DNA of 64,000 nucleotides from Bacteroidota bacterium (GTDB lineage: Bacteria; Bacteroidota; Bacteroidia; AKYH767-A; OLB10): NCBI GenBank assembly GCA_024643795.1, contig JAHEMF010000004.1:1-64000 (forward strand), in the 5' to 3' direction. Made by a program: the position numbers and the translations under genes. Positions 17,025-26,975 of the stretch are shown here, in pieces. Below the pieces are notes generated by a model that did no database searches, was not told the DNA's origin, and saw only the letters and a program-made list of their open reading frames with translations. Within the stretch, counting starts at the first letter, position 1, and each line of letters opens with the position of its first letter.

Positions 17025-19523
17025 ATGCGCCGATATCAGAAATTATTTACCTGGCTGGCAGTCACCATCGGATTGGTCCTTACCATCGGACTCATACTGT
17101 CAATTGCATATAAAGATGATGTCCGATCATTCGTTGTTTCAGAGATCAATAAGAATTTAACATCCGAGATAAGTGTTGGCGAGGTTCGGTTTTCATTCTT
17201 GAGATACTTCCCATATGCATCTGTTGAATTCCTAGATGTTTCTGCTCCTGAGCCTCCAGAGTTGATTTCAACAGGCACCGTGCTAAAGGCCGGTAAAGTT
17301 TCTTTACTGTTCAATCCATTAAAGATCTTATTCGACGATTACTCTTTAGAAAAAGTTCTGATAAAAGATGCCACTCTAAACCTACAGGTAAGTAGTGAAG
17401 GAGAAACCAATTATAAAATATGGAAATCAAATAGCGACTCTACGAAGAAATCATTTGTTCTGCAATTACACAATGTGCGAATAGAAAATGTTGATGTACT
17501 GTATTACAATGCAGCAAACCTACAAGACTATCGTTTTATTATAAGGGAAGCTGATCTTGAAGGGAAGTTTGGTCAGGAATATTATACTCTAGAAACAACG
17601 GCAGATCTTTATGCGGAAACATTCGAGATCAATAATGTAAACTACCTTTCCAATAAAGATTGCATATTGAGTTTGAATATTGGTGTTAATGAGACTGAAG
17701 GTGTCTATCATTTTGAACCTTCCGGGATAAAGATTCAGGGACTTAACGCCACCTTATCGGGAGATATCAAACAAAATGATATTGGCAGTCTGCTAGATCT
17801 TACGATCAATTCTGACAACTCTGACATCCCAGCTTTAATATCTGTGCTTCCTGAAAGTATTACTTCTTGGAGTAATGGATTTAATTATACAGGAGCTGCA
17901 GACTTTACATGTAAGATCAATGGAATATCAGGGACTACATCAAAGCCGGAAATAGACCTTCAATTCAGCACTACTAACGCATCCATTAAACCTGACGAAA
18001 GTGATTATAAACTCACCAAGCTCGCATCAAAAGGAAGTTATAAGAGCAGGAAGAATAGTGCCAACAAAGTAGAAGTTCTAAATATTACAGAATTTTCAGG
18101 TGAGCTCAATGGACGAAAGATAGATGGCAGGCTAACAATAGAAGACTTTTCAAGACCATTGATAAAACTTGATGTCAATACCGAAGCAGATCTCAATGCG
18201 ATCAGCAAATTCTATAAACCTGATACACTTGAATTTATTAAAGGCCTTGCTGTTGCTTCAATCAAATTTGTTGGCATCTCAAAAGAAGTTACAACATATA
18301 AGTCAACCGGCAACATCAGACTATCTGGTGTAAGTTTTAAACTTAAGCAAAAAGATCTCGAATTCCGTGACCTGAATGGTTTAGTTCATCTGGAGGATAA
18401 CGACGTAATTGTAGATTCATTAAGATTTTATCATGGTGAATCTGATTTAACTCTTCATGGAACAATAAGCAACTTTATTAACTGGTTAATTAACAAAAAC
18501 ACAAAACTTATAATTAAGGCCAAGGCAAATGCAGGTGTAATAAATTTAGATGAAGTACTTGCTAAAGAGAAGTCTGTATCTTCAAATGAACCAGGATTCA
18601 GATTCTATTTTTCCGACAATCTGGTTCTTGACCTTTCAGTAAGTGTGGGGAAATTTCATTTCAAAAAATTTGAAGCAAGTAACATCATTGGTAATATTTC
18701 TTTACAAGACAAAACACTTCAAACACGATCACTCTATTTTCAAACAGCAGGAGGCGAAGTACGACTTGTAGGGTTAATTAAAGATCTTGTTGATGACAGT
18801 CTGCGAATGGATTATGATGCCGTAGTTGAAAATCTGGACATCACTCGACTGTTCAACGAAATGGGAAATTTTGGGCAAGAAGTGATCACAGACAAGAACC
18901 TGAAAGGCAGAGTATCCGCCGAAGTACTATTCAGATCTAAGTGGAGTAAGGAACTAGAAATTAATAGTAAAAGCATAGTGGCCAGATCCGACTTCACCAT
19001 AAAAGATGGGGAATTGATAAGATTCACTCCTATGCTTGAATTACAGAAATTTTTAAAAGGATCTGACCTTCAATTGATTCGGTTTTCAACTTTGAGTAAC
19101 ACCATCGATATTAAAAACGAAGAGATACACATTCCTATGATGGAGATCAAAAGCTCAGCACTTGACTTACAAGCTTCCGGTGTGCATCGATTTGACAACA
19201 TCGTTGATTACAAACTCCAGCTCTACCTTTCACAATTAATGGGTAAAAAAGTTCGGGCTGCAAATACCGAATTTGGAGTTATTGAAGACGATGGCTTTGG
19301 TAGGCCCATGGTGTTCCTTACCATGAAAGGACCTATTAATTCACCTAAATTCACCTACGATAGCAAAAGTGTAGAAGAGAAGATAACCAAGGATATTAAA
19401 AAAGAGGTTAAGGGACTAAAGGAGATATTCCAAGAGGAATTTGGGGGAAAGAAAAATGATACCGTAAAAAAACCTGATCAGAAAAGGGAGGAACTTCAGA
19501 TTGACTGGGAAGATGCCGAATGA
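17025..19523 (+). CDS. AsmA-like envelope protein
   Basis: The 832-residue product has one N-terminal membrane helix (about 9-29) and a very long periplasmic beta-rich region. The AsmA-type opening DVRSFVVSEINKNLTSEISV with GEVRFSFLRYFPYASVEF (about 35-70) and the late AsmA_2-like part (about 600-780) place it in the AsmA/TamB superfamily, which moves lipids or assists outer membrane assembly. A charged Lys/Glu-rich tail ends the protein (about 785-832). A histidine kinase gene follows after 42 bases on the same strand, which may be co-transcription. The transported lipid is unknown. Confidence 0.85.
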   Translation: MRRYQKLFTWLAVTIGLVLTIGLILSIAYKDDVRSFVVSEINKNLTSEISVGEVRFSFLRYFPYASVEFLDVSAPEPPELISTGTVLKAGKVSLLFNPLKILFDDYSLEKVLIKDATLNLQVSSEGETNYKIWKSNSDSTKKSFVLQLHNVRIENVDVLYYNAANLQDYRFIIREADLEGKFGQEYYTLETTADLYAETFEINNVNYLSNKDCILSLNIGVNETEGVYHFEPSGIKIQGLNATLSGDIKQNDIGSLLDLTINSDNSDIPALISVLPESITSWSNGFNYTGAADFTCKINGISGTTSKPEIDLQFSTTNASIKPDESDYKLTKLASKGSYKSRKNSANKVEVLNITEFSGELNGRKIDGRLTIEDFSRPLIKLDVNTEADLNAISKFYKPDTLEFIKGLAVASIKFVGISKEVTTYKSTGNIRLSGVSFKLKQKDLEFRDLNGLVHLEDNDVIVDSLRFYHGESDLTLHGTISNFINWLINKNTKLIIKAKANAGVINLDEVLAKEKSVSSNEPGFRFYFSDNLVLDLSVSVGKFHFKKFEASNIIGNISLQDKTLQTRSLYFQTAGGEVRLVGLIKDLVDDSLRMDYDAVVENLDITRLFNEMGNFGQEVITDKNLKGRVSAEVLFRSKWSKELEINSKSIVARSDFTIKDGELIRFTPMLELQKFLKGSDLQLIRFSTLSNTIDIKNEEIHIPMMEIKSSALDLQASGVHRFDNIVDYKLQLYLSQLMGKKVRAANTEFGVIEDDGFGRPMVFLTMKGPINSPKFTYDSKSVEEKITKDIKKEVKGLKEIFQEEFGGKKNDTVKKPDQKREELQIDWEDAE

Positions 19524-19565
19524 AAAAATTAATGTAATATTGAATCTTGTTAACTAGTTATTGAA

Positions 19566-20720
19566 TTGAATATATATACTCGAAAACAACGCTGGAAACT
19601 TGCCCTATTAATGGCCGCAATGGCCATTGGGCTGGCGTCTCTCTGGTATACAAACAGACTTGTACAAAAACTTTCTATTCAGGAAAAGAAAAATGTAGAG
19701 TTATGGGCTGGGGCTGTAAAGCAACTTTCAGACTTAAGAATTGATGCAGGTGATGTAAGCTTTGCTCTTGAGGTATTAAGAAGCAACAACACCATTCCAA
19801 TGATATTAACTGATTCATCAGGTAATATCAATTCCATTAGAAATATAGATTCATCATACGCTACAAATTCAGCATATATGCAAGAATTAATTGCAGAAAT
19901 GAGAGAAGCGCATGAACCCATTGAAATTGTATTTGGTCGTGTAAGTGAAAAGAATTATGTCTTCTACAAAGATTCAATGCTATTAAGGCAACTGCGTTAC
20001 TACCCATTTTTTCAACTTGGGGTGATAACACTTTTTTTGCTGGTTTCATACTTGGCATTTAGCAGCAGTAGAAAAGCCGAACAGAATCAAGTTTGGGTTG
20101 GCATGGCCAAAGAGACTGCGCACCAATTAGGTACACCTTTATCATCATTGATGGCCTGGGTAGAGTTTTTAAAATCGAAAGGACGAGAAGATGATCATCT
20201 GGAAGAGATGGAGAAAGATATCTCAAGATTGAATACTATAACTGAGAGGTTCTCTAAAATTGGCTCCGCACCTTCACTTAAAAAGGAAAATATCGTAGAC
20301 GTGATCAACAACTCAATGAACTATATAAGATCCCGTACATCTTCTCGTGTTTCTTTTGAATTAGAAAATGGACATTCTCATGCACTTGAAGCGTCCATCA
20401 ACGCTCCACTGTTTGAGTGGGTACTGGAAAATCTGTTTAAGAATGCTGTTGATGCCATGACAGGAGAAGGACATATATCTGTTAGCATAACAGACCAACA
20501 GCAGTTTCTTTATATTGATATTTCTGATACCGGAAAAGGCATCTCGAAATCAAGGTTCAAAACTGTTTTTAAACCCGGCTTCACATCTAAAAGTCGTGGA
20601 TGGGGTTTGGGCCTTTCATTAAGCAAGCGTATCATTGAAGAGTATCATGGAGGTCATATCTTTGTTAAAAATTCCGAAGTCAACAAAGGCACTACTTTTA
20701 GAATAGTTCTGCCTAAATAA
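19566..20720 (+). CDS. Membrane-bound sensor histidine kinase
   Basis: I take the TTG at 19566 as the start because no ATG exists before the first membrane helix (about 12-29) and an in-frame stop lies just upstream. A periplasmic or sensor region (about 30-145) follows, then a second helix (about 148-166) and the HisKA-like dimerisation box with phospho-acceptor H186 in KETAHQLGTPLSSL. The ATPase domain has the N box (NLFKNAVDAM), G1 DTGKGI and G2 GWGLGLSLSKR. The HQLGTP box replaces the usual Glu after His by Gln, as in one Bacteroidota kinase subfamily. No response regulator gene is adjacent, so it is an orphan kinase. Confidence 0.9.
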   Translation: MNIYTRKQRWKLALLMAAMAIGLASLWYTNRLVQKLSIQEKKNVELWAGAVKQLSDLRIDAGDVSFALEVLRSNNTIPMILTDSSGNINSIRNIDSSYATNSAYMQELIAEMREAHEPIEIVFGRVSEKNYVFYKDSMLLRQLRYYPFFQLGVITLFLLVSYLAFSSSRKAEQNQVWVGMAKETAHQLGTPLSSLMAWVEFLKSKGREDDHLEEMEKDISRLNTITERFSKIGSAPSLKKENIVDVINNSMNYIRSRTSSRVSFELENGHSHALEASINAPLFEWVLENLFKNAVDAMTGEGHISVSITDQQQFLYIDISDTGKGISKSRFKTVFKPGFTSKSRGWGLGLSLSKRIIEEYHGGHIFVKNSEVNKGTTFRIVLPK

Positions 20721-20776
20721 CTTCAAATCACCTATTGGGATTTCTGGTGAACCACACCTCTTAACTATCCGAACTT

Positions 20777-21904
20777 ATGGCAGGTGTATATTTTCACATT
20801 CCATTTTGCAGGCAAGCCTGCACGTATTGCGATTTCCACTTTTCAGTAAACCTTAGCAACATTAGCGAAGTGATTGAAGCCATGCAAAGTGAGATACATC
20901 AACGCAATAAATACCTCCCTGAATCTTCTAATATAGAATCAATATATTTTGGAGGAGGCACCCCCTCTATAGTTGATGTAAAACACATTGAAGGGTTAAT
21001 CGAAAGCATATCTAAACAATATTCTTTGGCTGATAGATGTGAAATAACACTTGAAGGCAATCCCGATGATCTTACACTTGCAAAACTGAAAGAGCTTAGC
21101 TCAATTGGGATTAACAGACTCAGCATCGGTATGCAATCAATTGATAATATTACTTTAAACTTCATGAATAGATCTCATGATGCTTCCCAGTCCATACAGT
21201 CTGTAAGGAATGCATTTGATGCAGGAATAAACAACATATCTGTAGATCTTATTTATGGAGTTCCTGATCGCTCTACTTCACAATGGGAATCAGAACTAAA
21301 AGAAGTGCTCAAACTACCTGTTACACACTTATCGGCATACAGCTTAACAGTGGAAGACAAAACTGTGTTGGGAAAAATGGTGAAGGAAAAGACAGTTGTA
21401 ATGCCGGAAGATGAATTTATATCCAAACAATTTCACATATTAAACACCTTGGCAAGTGAGTATGGGTTTGAACATTATGAGATTTCAAATCTCGCAAAGC
21501 CGGGATATCACTCTGTGCATAACAGCAACTACTGGAATGCTATTCCTTACATTGGAATAGGCCCTGGTGCTCATTCATTTGATGGGTCATCCAGAAGTTG
21601 GAATGTGAAGAGCAATAAAGCCTATACGCAAAAGGTGAGCAAAGGCTCTGGATTCAACACCACAGAATATCTTACCAAGGATCAGATTTTTAATGAATAC
21701 ATAATGACCCATTTGCGAATTGCACACGGAGTGGATCTTGAATTTGTGAAAACTATACTTAATGAAAATGAATTGCGTAAGTTCAATAATATCATAGATG
21801 AGGTTGTAATTGCCGGCTATGCTTCCATTCAGGAAAACTATTTTAAATTATCAATCGATGGTTGGTTAATATGCGATACCATTTCTGTTAAGTTGTTCAA
21901 ATAA
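20777..21904 (+). CDS. hemW: Radical SAM protein HemW (coproporphyrinogen III oxidase-like)
   Basis: The CxxxCxxC radical-SAM cluster motif is C11, C15 and C18 (HIPFCRQACTYCDFHF). The GGGTPS segment (about 59-64) binds SAM, and the C-terminal HemN_C-type region (about 280-365) is present. HemW-type proteins of about 375-380 residues are haem chaperones; true oxygen-independent coproporphyrinogen oxidase (HemN) is longer and has extra N-terminal residues. The length and the short N-terminus favour HemW, though annotation as HemN is common. Downstream genes for a cyclase-type hydrolase and a YjbR protein follow on the same strand. Confidence 0.92.
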   Translation: MAGVYFHIPFCRQACTYCDFHFSVNLSNISEVIEAMQSEIHQRNKYLPESSNIESIYFGGGTPSIVDVKHIEGLIESISKQYSLADRCEITLEGNPDDLTLAKLKELSSIGINRLSIGMQSIDNITLNFMNRSHDASQSIQSVRNAFDAGINNISVDLIYGVPDRSTSQWESELKEVLKLPVTHLSAYSLTVEDKTVLGKMVKEKTVVMPEDEFISKQFHILNTLASEYGFEHYEISNLAKPGYHSVHNSNYWNAIPYIGIGPGAHSFDGSSRSWNVKSNKAYTQKVSKGSGFNTTEYLTKDQIFNEYIMTHLRIAHGVDLEFVKTILNENELRKFNNIIDEVVIAGYASIQENYFKLSIDGWLICDTISVKLFK

Positions 21905-21950
21905 TCCATAATTTTATCGAGCCTGCTGACAAATAATTAAACCAACAAGA

Positions 21951-22700
21951 ATGAAAGTTGAACTACGCATCAGAGAAAAATCATATTCAGCAAATCTTTT
22001 AGAACCAATTGATATCTCTATCCCTCTTAAAGCGGGAACAGACAATGTAAATGCATGGTATAGTCAACCGGTTAAAATAGAACCGGTAAGAATGGGCGAC
22101 TGGATAGGGGATATTGCATCAGGAGGAAATGTAAATACCAGAAATGTGACCGTAAACCCTCACGGTAACGGCACACATACTGAATGTCTGGGTCATATTA
22201 GCAAGTCACCATACAACTTAAACACATGTTTGAAACAATTTCACTTTACTGCTAAGGTGGTAACCATTGATCCTGTGGCTGTAGGAGAGGATAAGATTAT
22301 TAAACTGGAACAAGTTTCTAAGCTGGACTTAAAAGACATTAAGGCCCTTATAATCAGAACCACACCAAATGATAGATCAAAACTAACCAGACAGTATTCC
22401 AACACTAATCCTCCATTTTTATCAAAAGAGGCCAGCGAGTGGATTTGTACTAATGGCATTGAACATTTGCTGATAGATCTCCCATCTGTCGACAAAGAAC
22501 ATGATGATGGGAAGCTGTCTGCTCACCATGCTTTCTGGCAGTATCCTGATAACCCGAGAATAAGCGCAACCATCAGTGAGTTGATATATGTACCTGATGA
22601 GATAGCTGATGGACTTTATCTTTTAAATATACAAATAACTGCTTTAGAGAACGATGCCAGTCCTTCTAAACCGGTACTTTTCAAGCTTAATGAAAAATGA
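21951..22700 (+). CDS. Cyclase-family metal hydrolase (kynurenine formamidase-like)
   Basis: The 249-residue product carries HGNGTHTECLGH (H71, H76, E78, H82), matching the HxGTHxDxxxH metal-binding motif of the bacterial cyclase/arylformamidase superfamily with Glu replacing Asp. A second conserved region, HHAFW, occurs near residue 187. Family members hydrolyse N-formylkynurenine or cyclic amides and lactones; the substrate here is unknown. An ACMSD-like gene of the kynurenine pathway appears at the far end of the window, but 41 kb away, so I draw no link. The stop overlaps the next gene start (ATGA), showing translational coupling. Confidence 0.8.
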   Translation: MKVELRIREKSYSANLLEPIDISIPLKAGTDNVNAWYSQPVKIEPVRMGDWIGDIASGGNVNTRNVTVNPHGNGTHTECLGHISKSPYNLNTCLKQFHFTAKVVTIDPVAVGEDKIIKLEQVSKLDLKDIKALIIRTTPNDRSKLTRQYSNTNPPFLSKEASEWICTNGIEHLLIDLPSVDKEHDDGKLSAHHAFWQYPDNPRISATISELIYVPDEIADGLYLLNIQITALENDASPSKPVLFKLNEK

Positions 22701-23059
22701 ATATTGAAGAAATTCGGAAATACTGTATTTCAAAACCAGGCACATCCGAGTCATTCCCTTTTGATGAGGACACATTGGTTTTTAAGGTGGGTGGAAAAAT
22801 GTTTTGCCTGATAAGTCTAAGCGAATCAAATAACATCAATGTAAAATGTGACCCTGAACGTGCCTTGACGTTAAGGGAAGCTCATGAATTTATCAAACCT
22901 GGATATCACATGAACAAAAACCATTGGAATACCGTACACATTGTTACAGGGGTAAACAAATCGTTCTACCAGGAGATGATTGATCATTCATACGGTCTGG
23001 TTTATAACTCACTACCCAGAAAGATTAAACAAGAAATTTTGGATCAAATTAAACTTTAA
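22697..23059 (+). CDS. YjbR/MmcQ-family protein
   Basis: A 120-residue protein of the MmcQ/YjbR fold, recognised by SFPFDEDTLVFKVGGKMFCL (about 19-38), DPERALTLREAHEFIKPGYHMNKNHW in shorter segments (about 52-75), and the LVYNSLPRKIK end. The fold resembles a double-wing DNA-binding motif, but its function is not established. Its ATG overlaps the stop of the cyclase-type hydrolase by 4 bases, so the two are made together. Its stop overlaps that of the convergent di-haem peroxidase by 4 bases. Confidence 0.88.
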   Translation: MNIEEIRKYCISKPGTSESFPFDEDTLVFKVGGKMFCLISLSESNNINVKCDPERALTLREAHEFIKPGYHMNKNHWNTVHIVTGVNKSFYQEMIDHSYGLVYNSLPRKIKQEILDQIKL

Positions 23060-24228
23060 AATGGGTCAGAGTATTTCGGATCTGTTAGAAAGCTATTATC
23101 GGTAAGGGTATTCAAAAAAGCTATTAAAGCATCTTTTTCAATCTGAGTCATATTAAATACTTCAGGTGCACCGTTTGGGGAATCGCCAACTCGAAGAAAC
23201 CGGCTTAAATTAGGATGGTTTTGGATACCGTTACTGTAGAAGTTTAATACCTGTTGCAGGTTTTGAAATCTACCATCATGCATGTAAGGAGCTCTAACAG
23301 CAATATTTCTTAATGAGTTTGTTTTGAATCTTCCACCACCGGCCCCTTGATCGCTTGTGGTAACTAAGTTCAAACCATTATTTTCAGCCACAATTCCTAC
23401 CTGAACTGCTGTGGTATGACATTGAGCACACGCCAGTGATCTGCCAATTCCACCGGGAAATCCTTGAAATAATTGCAGACCTGTAAGCTCCTGAGATGTA
23501 AGCACACTACTAAATCCCGGGCTTCCGGGAGGACCCATAGTCAATGCCTGGTCATACTTTGATTCAAATGAAACCAAAGATCTGACAAACTGCGCCAGTG
23601 CAAATGAGATCCTGTCAGAAGTTATTGCATCACTTCCAAAAGCATCATCAAATAGTGATGGATAAAATGAGGTTGCGGACAATTTTGTGATAAGATCATC
23701 CAATGTTAATCCCATTTCAACTTCATTTTGAATAGGCATCAAAACCTGGTCCTCCAAAGTTGTAGCTCTCTCATCCCAAAAAAATCTGCCATTCCCGTAA
23801 AATCTTGCATTTGTGAGGCCCATCGAATGCCTGGGTGTAGATTCTCCGTCAAACCCTGTACTAAATTTAAGAGGATCAGAAAATCCAAATTGTTGTTGAT
23901 GGCATGAACCACACGAAATGGTATTGTTTATACTGAGCCGTTTATCGTAAAATAATACTCTTCCCAACTTCGCTCCTTCATTGGAGACGGGATTAAAGGC
24001 AGGTGTATTGTCTGTTGACACAACACTTACTCCCGGTCCTTGACTGGCAATAAAATGCTGTGGAAAAATAGTCCCTTCGTAGTCAAAATTGGTCGTCAGG
24101 TCTGGAACTCCTAGTGTATCTGTTAGCGAAATTACCGCTTGAGATTCCTGATCTTCATCTTTGGAACACGAATACATCAAGACACTTATACATGTAAGAA
24201 CCCATAATTTCTTCATAGAGGTAGTCAT
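23056..24228 (-). CDS. Di-haem cytochrome-c peroxidase (CcpA/MauG family) lipoprotein
   Basis: Two haem-c motifs are present, CGSCH (106-110) and CAQCH (267-271), as in bacterial di-haem peroxidases and MauG. The N-terminal signal ends LMYSC with Cys at about residue 21, a lipobox-like site, so it is probably anchored in an envelope membrane on the periplasmic side. Typical blocks are GRVLFYDKRLS, STPRHSMGLTNARFYG and KTNSLRNIAVRAPYMHDGRF (given in part). The ATG at 24216 is an alternative start. It reduces peroxide or oxidises a partner using c-type electrons; the partner is unknown. The TonB-type receptor gene lies 52 bases upstream on the same strand. Confidence 0.9.
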   Translation of the reverse strand: MTTSMKKLWVLTCISVLMYSCSKDEDQESQAVISLTDTLGVPDLTTNFDYEGTIFPQHFIASQGPGVSVVSTDNTPAFNPVSNEGAKLGRVLFYDKRLSINNTISCGSCHQQQFGFSDPLKFSTGFDGESTPRHSMGLTNARFYGNGRFFWDERATTLEDQVLMPIQNEVEMGLTLDDLITKLSATSFYPSLFDDAFGSDAITSDRISFALAQFVRSLVSFESKYDQALTMGPPGSPGFSSVLTSQELTGLQLFQGFPGGIGRSLACAQCHTTAVQVGIVAENNGLNLVTTSDQGAGGGRFKTNSLRNIAVRAPYMHDGRFQNLQQVLNFYSNGIQNHPNLSRFLRVGDSPNGAPEVFNMTQIEKDALIAFLNTLTDNSFLTDPKYSDPF

Positions 24229-24280
24229 TTGTGATTAAGTGGAGGTTTGACTACTCTTTGAAGATAAGGTTTAATAAAGC

Positions 24281-26782
24281 TTACATGTCTCCATCCATAT
24301 CATTGCGCTGGTAGTCGCCTCTACCTCTGCCCCGACCCCCTCTTTCCCTGAGTTCTCCGAACCGGTACTTGAATCCAAGAGTGAGTATCTGACTTTCACG
24401 TTTCCTGAAAATGTCCTGAGTAAAATTTCTATCCACTACATCTATCCTGAATTCAGCCAAATTGAATGGGTCATTGACTTTAAATGTAATGGTTCCACGT
24501 TCTTTTAATATGCGTTTTGAAAGAGCAAGGTTTAAAAATTGCATAGGCTTGATCAATCCCTGAGGCACGTCAAATTCGGACCGATAAAAATAGGATACCT
24601 GAAACTCACTACTATATGGCAATTTGAAGTTCGTAAAAATCCTTCCATTCCAGGCGTATCCTGAAGACGTTAAGCCTGCAACATTGGAAGCATCGGTTTC
24701 ATTTCTGTAAACACTACCACTTAGAGTAAGATTCCACCATTTTTTAGGACTTCCATTGATTGCCCAGTCGATTCCATAGAATACAGAATTGTCTATATTC
24801 TCATATGTCAGTACAGAAACTCCATCGCTAAGGAAATATTTATAGCGCTGTATCTTATCATAGGTATATCGGTAATATCCAGTAAGAGAAAGTGATATTT
24901 TACCAACATATCTGCTGATCTCAAGTTCCATGCTATTGGAATATTCAGGATCAAGGAACGGGTTTCCTTGTCTCAAATTCAAGGGATCCTCATAATCGGT
25001 AAAGGGGTTCAACTCTCTTGTACCTGGCCTGTTAATTCGTTTACTATAGCTTGCTTTCAACTGCGATTTCTCATCGATCTGCCAGGTTACAAAAGCACTC
25101 GGGTATACTGAAAAATAATCCTGATTATATGATTCAGAAGTAGTGGCCTGTTCAAGCTTTACATTAGCCTGTTCAGCACGAACTCCTATTTGGTAACCAA
25201 ATCGGCCCATACTTTGTCGCCACTGTGCATAAACTGCATTCACAATATCTTTATATAGAAATCGATTGGTTCGGTTTGTATTGATCAAATATTCACCTGT
25301 AGAAATATCGAAATCATTAAAAGTATAGTCGTTATCCAGATCACGATACGTACTTTTTATTCCTGCTTCCAACTGTTTATCCTTTCCAATGGGGTGTTCA
25401 TAATCAGCACTAACAGTATAGATCTTATTATCAATTACTGTTTCATCTCTTTCCAAAATCCTTTCTGACTCAGGATATGCTTCCCCAGAAGGGAAATAGG
25501 CTATCTGATTATAATTATTATTGTTTGTATTATCTTGCAAAGAGGCTGTTGCAAGAATGTTGAGTAGCCTGCCTTCTTCATTGAATTTATGCCTAAAAGA
25601 CAAATCAAAATCTAAATCCAAGTTATCACTACCTCCGTTAGTTGCTCTGGAATACAGGCTGTCTACTGCACCTGAATTATCTGAATATTTATAATTATTA
25701 ATTTCATATTGATCGGAATTACCTGTATTTAAATTAACCCCCGCAGATACCGTACTCTTGGTGTTCACATAATAATCAGTTGCAAACCTAACATTGTGAC
25801 TATATCTGTCATTATCCGATTCGCCAACCTGATCATAATAGTCTTTGACATCATTGAGTGTTGTAACGCTGTAAGTTGTAGCATCCCGCCCCCTGGAATC
25901 TTTAGTATATGAATAGTTGGTACTCAGGTTCCATTTTCCGGTCATGTAATTTATCTGTGCATTTCCAGAATAACCATTATCAAATGATGTTGTTGCTTCA
26001 ACAATTCCGGTTAACCCTTCCAACTTATTTTTCTTAGTTACAATATTGAGGATACCAGCTACACCATCAGGGTCATATTTTGCTGAAGGGTTTGTGATAA
26101 CCTCAATTTTTTCAATCGAAGATGCAGGTATCGACTCTAAAAGTGCAGATCCTCCTGCACCTGTTAAGCCGGAAGGTTTTCCATCAATTAGTATTGTAAC
26201 ATTATCGCTACCTCGCAAACTTACTGTGCCTTCATTATCAACTTCAACTGAAGGTATCACTTGTAAAATATCGTTAACGTTACCTCCAGAAGTTACAGAT
26301 AGCTGATCCGTATTATAAGTTTTCCTGTCAATATTACTCATCATGAAACTTTTATCCGCTACAATTTCAGCAGCCTTCAAAAGTTGTGCTGATGGCATCA
26401 GAGTTACAACACCCATATCGTACAATATTGGTGTTGTACCAGGCTTGAGAGCAAGTTTCGATGAAGTTTTTTCATACCCCAAAAAATCTATTTCAACACT
26501 ATATCCTCCTGGCTTTAAATTTGGAACCTGGAAGTACCCATCGCTGCCAGAAATGGACCCTGTTACATCTGAAGAATCTCGGAGGCTACGAAGTGTAATT
26601 GTTGCAAACTCAAGAGCAGCACCTGTTTTCCCATCAGTTACCATACCCTTTACTGTGAATTGAGGAGCCCCACCTTTAGGTTGCGCTAATGCAGATCCGG
26701 CAATCACAAGTGAAATAATGGTCAAGCAGATTGAAATGTTGCGAATAAAAATGAATGTAAAAGATTTTAATAGATTAATCAC
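24281..26782 (-). CDS. Outer membrane beta-barrel receptor (OMP_b-brl_3 type) with RG-rich tail
   Basis: A long signal sequence ends ALAQ with Gln at +1. A CarboxypepD_reg-like domain (about 43-120), a TonB plug (about 160-240; NDILQVIPSVEV, VTILIDGKPSGL, NPSAKYDPDGVAGILNIVTKK in part) and a barrel to about residue 805 follow. The C-terminus does not end in an aromatic barrel strand; an Arg/Gly-rich tail of about 30 residues (RGGRGRGRGDY...) follows the final strand. The ligand is unknown, but the neighbouring di-haem peroxidase 52 bases downstream suggests an iron or redox role; that is inference. Confidence 0.88.
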   Translation of the reverse strand: MINLLKSFTFIFIRNISICLTIISLVIAGSALAQPKGGAPQFTVKGMVTDGKTGAALEFATITLRSLRDSSDVTGSISGSDGYFQVPNLKPGGYSVEIDFLGYEKTSSKLALKPGTTPILYDMGVVTLMPSAQLLKAAEIVADKSFMMSNIDRKTYNTDQLSVTSGGNVNDILQVIPSVEVDNEGTVSLRGSDNVTILIDGKPSGLTGAGGSALLESIPASSIEKIEVITNPSAKYDPDGVAGILNIVTKKNKLEGLTGIVEATTSFDNGYSGNAQINYMTGKWNLSTNYSYTKDSRGRDATTYSVTTLNDVKDYYDQVGESDNDRYSHNVRFATDYYVNTKSTVSAGVNLNTGNSDQYEINNYKYSDNSGAVDSLYSRATNGGSDNLDLDFDLSFRHKFNEEGRLLNILATASLQDNTNNNNYNQIAYFPSGEAYPESERILERDETVIDNKIYTVSADYEHPIGKDKQLEAGIKSTYRDLDNDYTFNDFDISTGEYLINTNRTNRFLYKDIVNAVYAQWRQSMGRFGYQIGVRAEQANVKLEQATTSESYNQDYFSVYPSAFVTWQIDEKSQLKASYSKRINRPGTRELNPFTDYEDPLNLRQGNPFLDPEYSNSMELEISRYVGKISLSLTGYYRYTYDKIQRYKYFLSDGVSVLTYENIDNSVFYGIDWAINGSPKKWWNLTLSGSVYRNETDASNVAGLTSSGYAWNGRIFTNFKLPYSSEFQVSYFYRSEFDVPQGLIKPMQFLNLALSKRILKERGTITFKVNDPFNLAEFRIDVVDRNFTQDIFRKRESQILTLGFKYRFGELRERGGRGRGRGDYQRNDMDGDM

Positions 26783-26975
26783 CTGATTATTAATTATTTA
26801 CGTTTTTTTTACTATTTTAAAAATCCTGTTATGGCTGGATAGGACAAAGAGGAATAAGAAAAGTTTAACCCAAATTACACCTAAATATTTGAATCTCAAC
26901 TATAACTCAGGCCTGCAAATTTAATCATGCTGAACTCTTACTAACCGATTCAACCTACAATTGTTTTACTCAGGC

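Noticed and set aside
26046-26663. Plus-strand open frames inside the OMP_b-brl_3 receptor gene
   Set aside because: They are antisense shadows of the signal, CarboxypepD_reg and plug regions and show no domain of their own.
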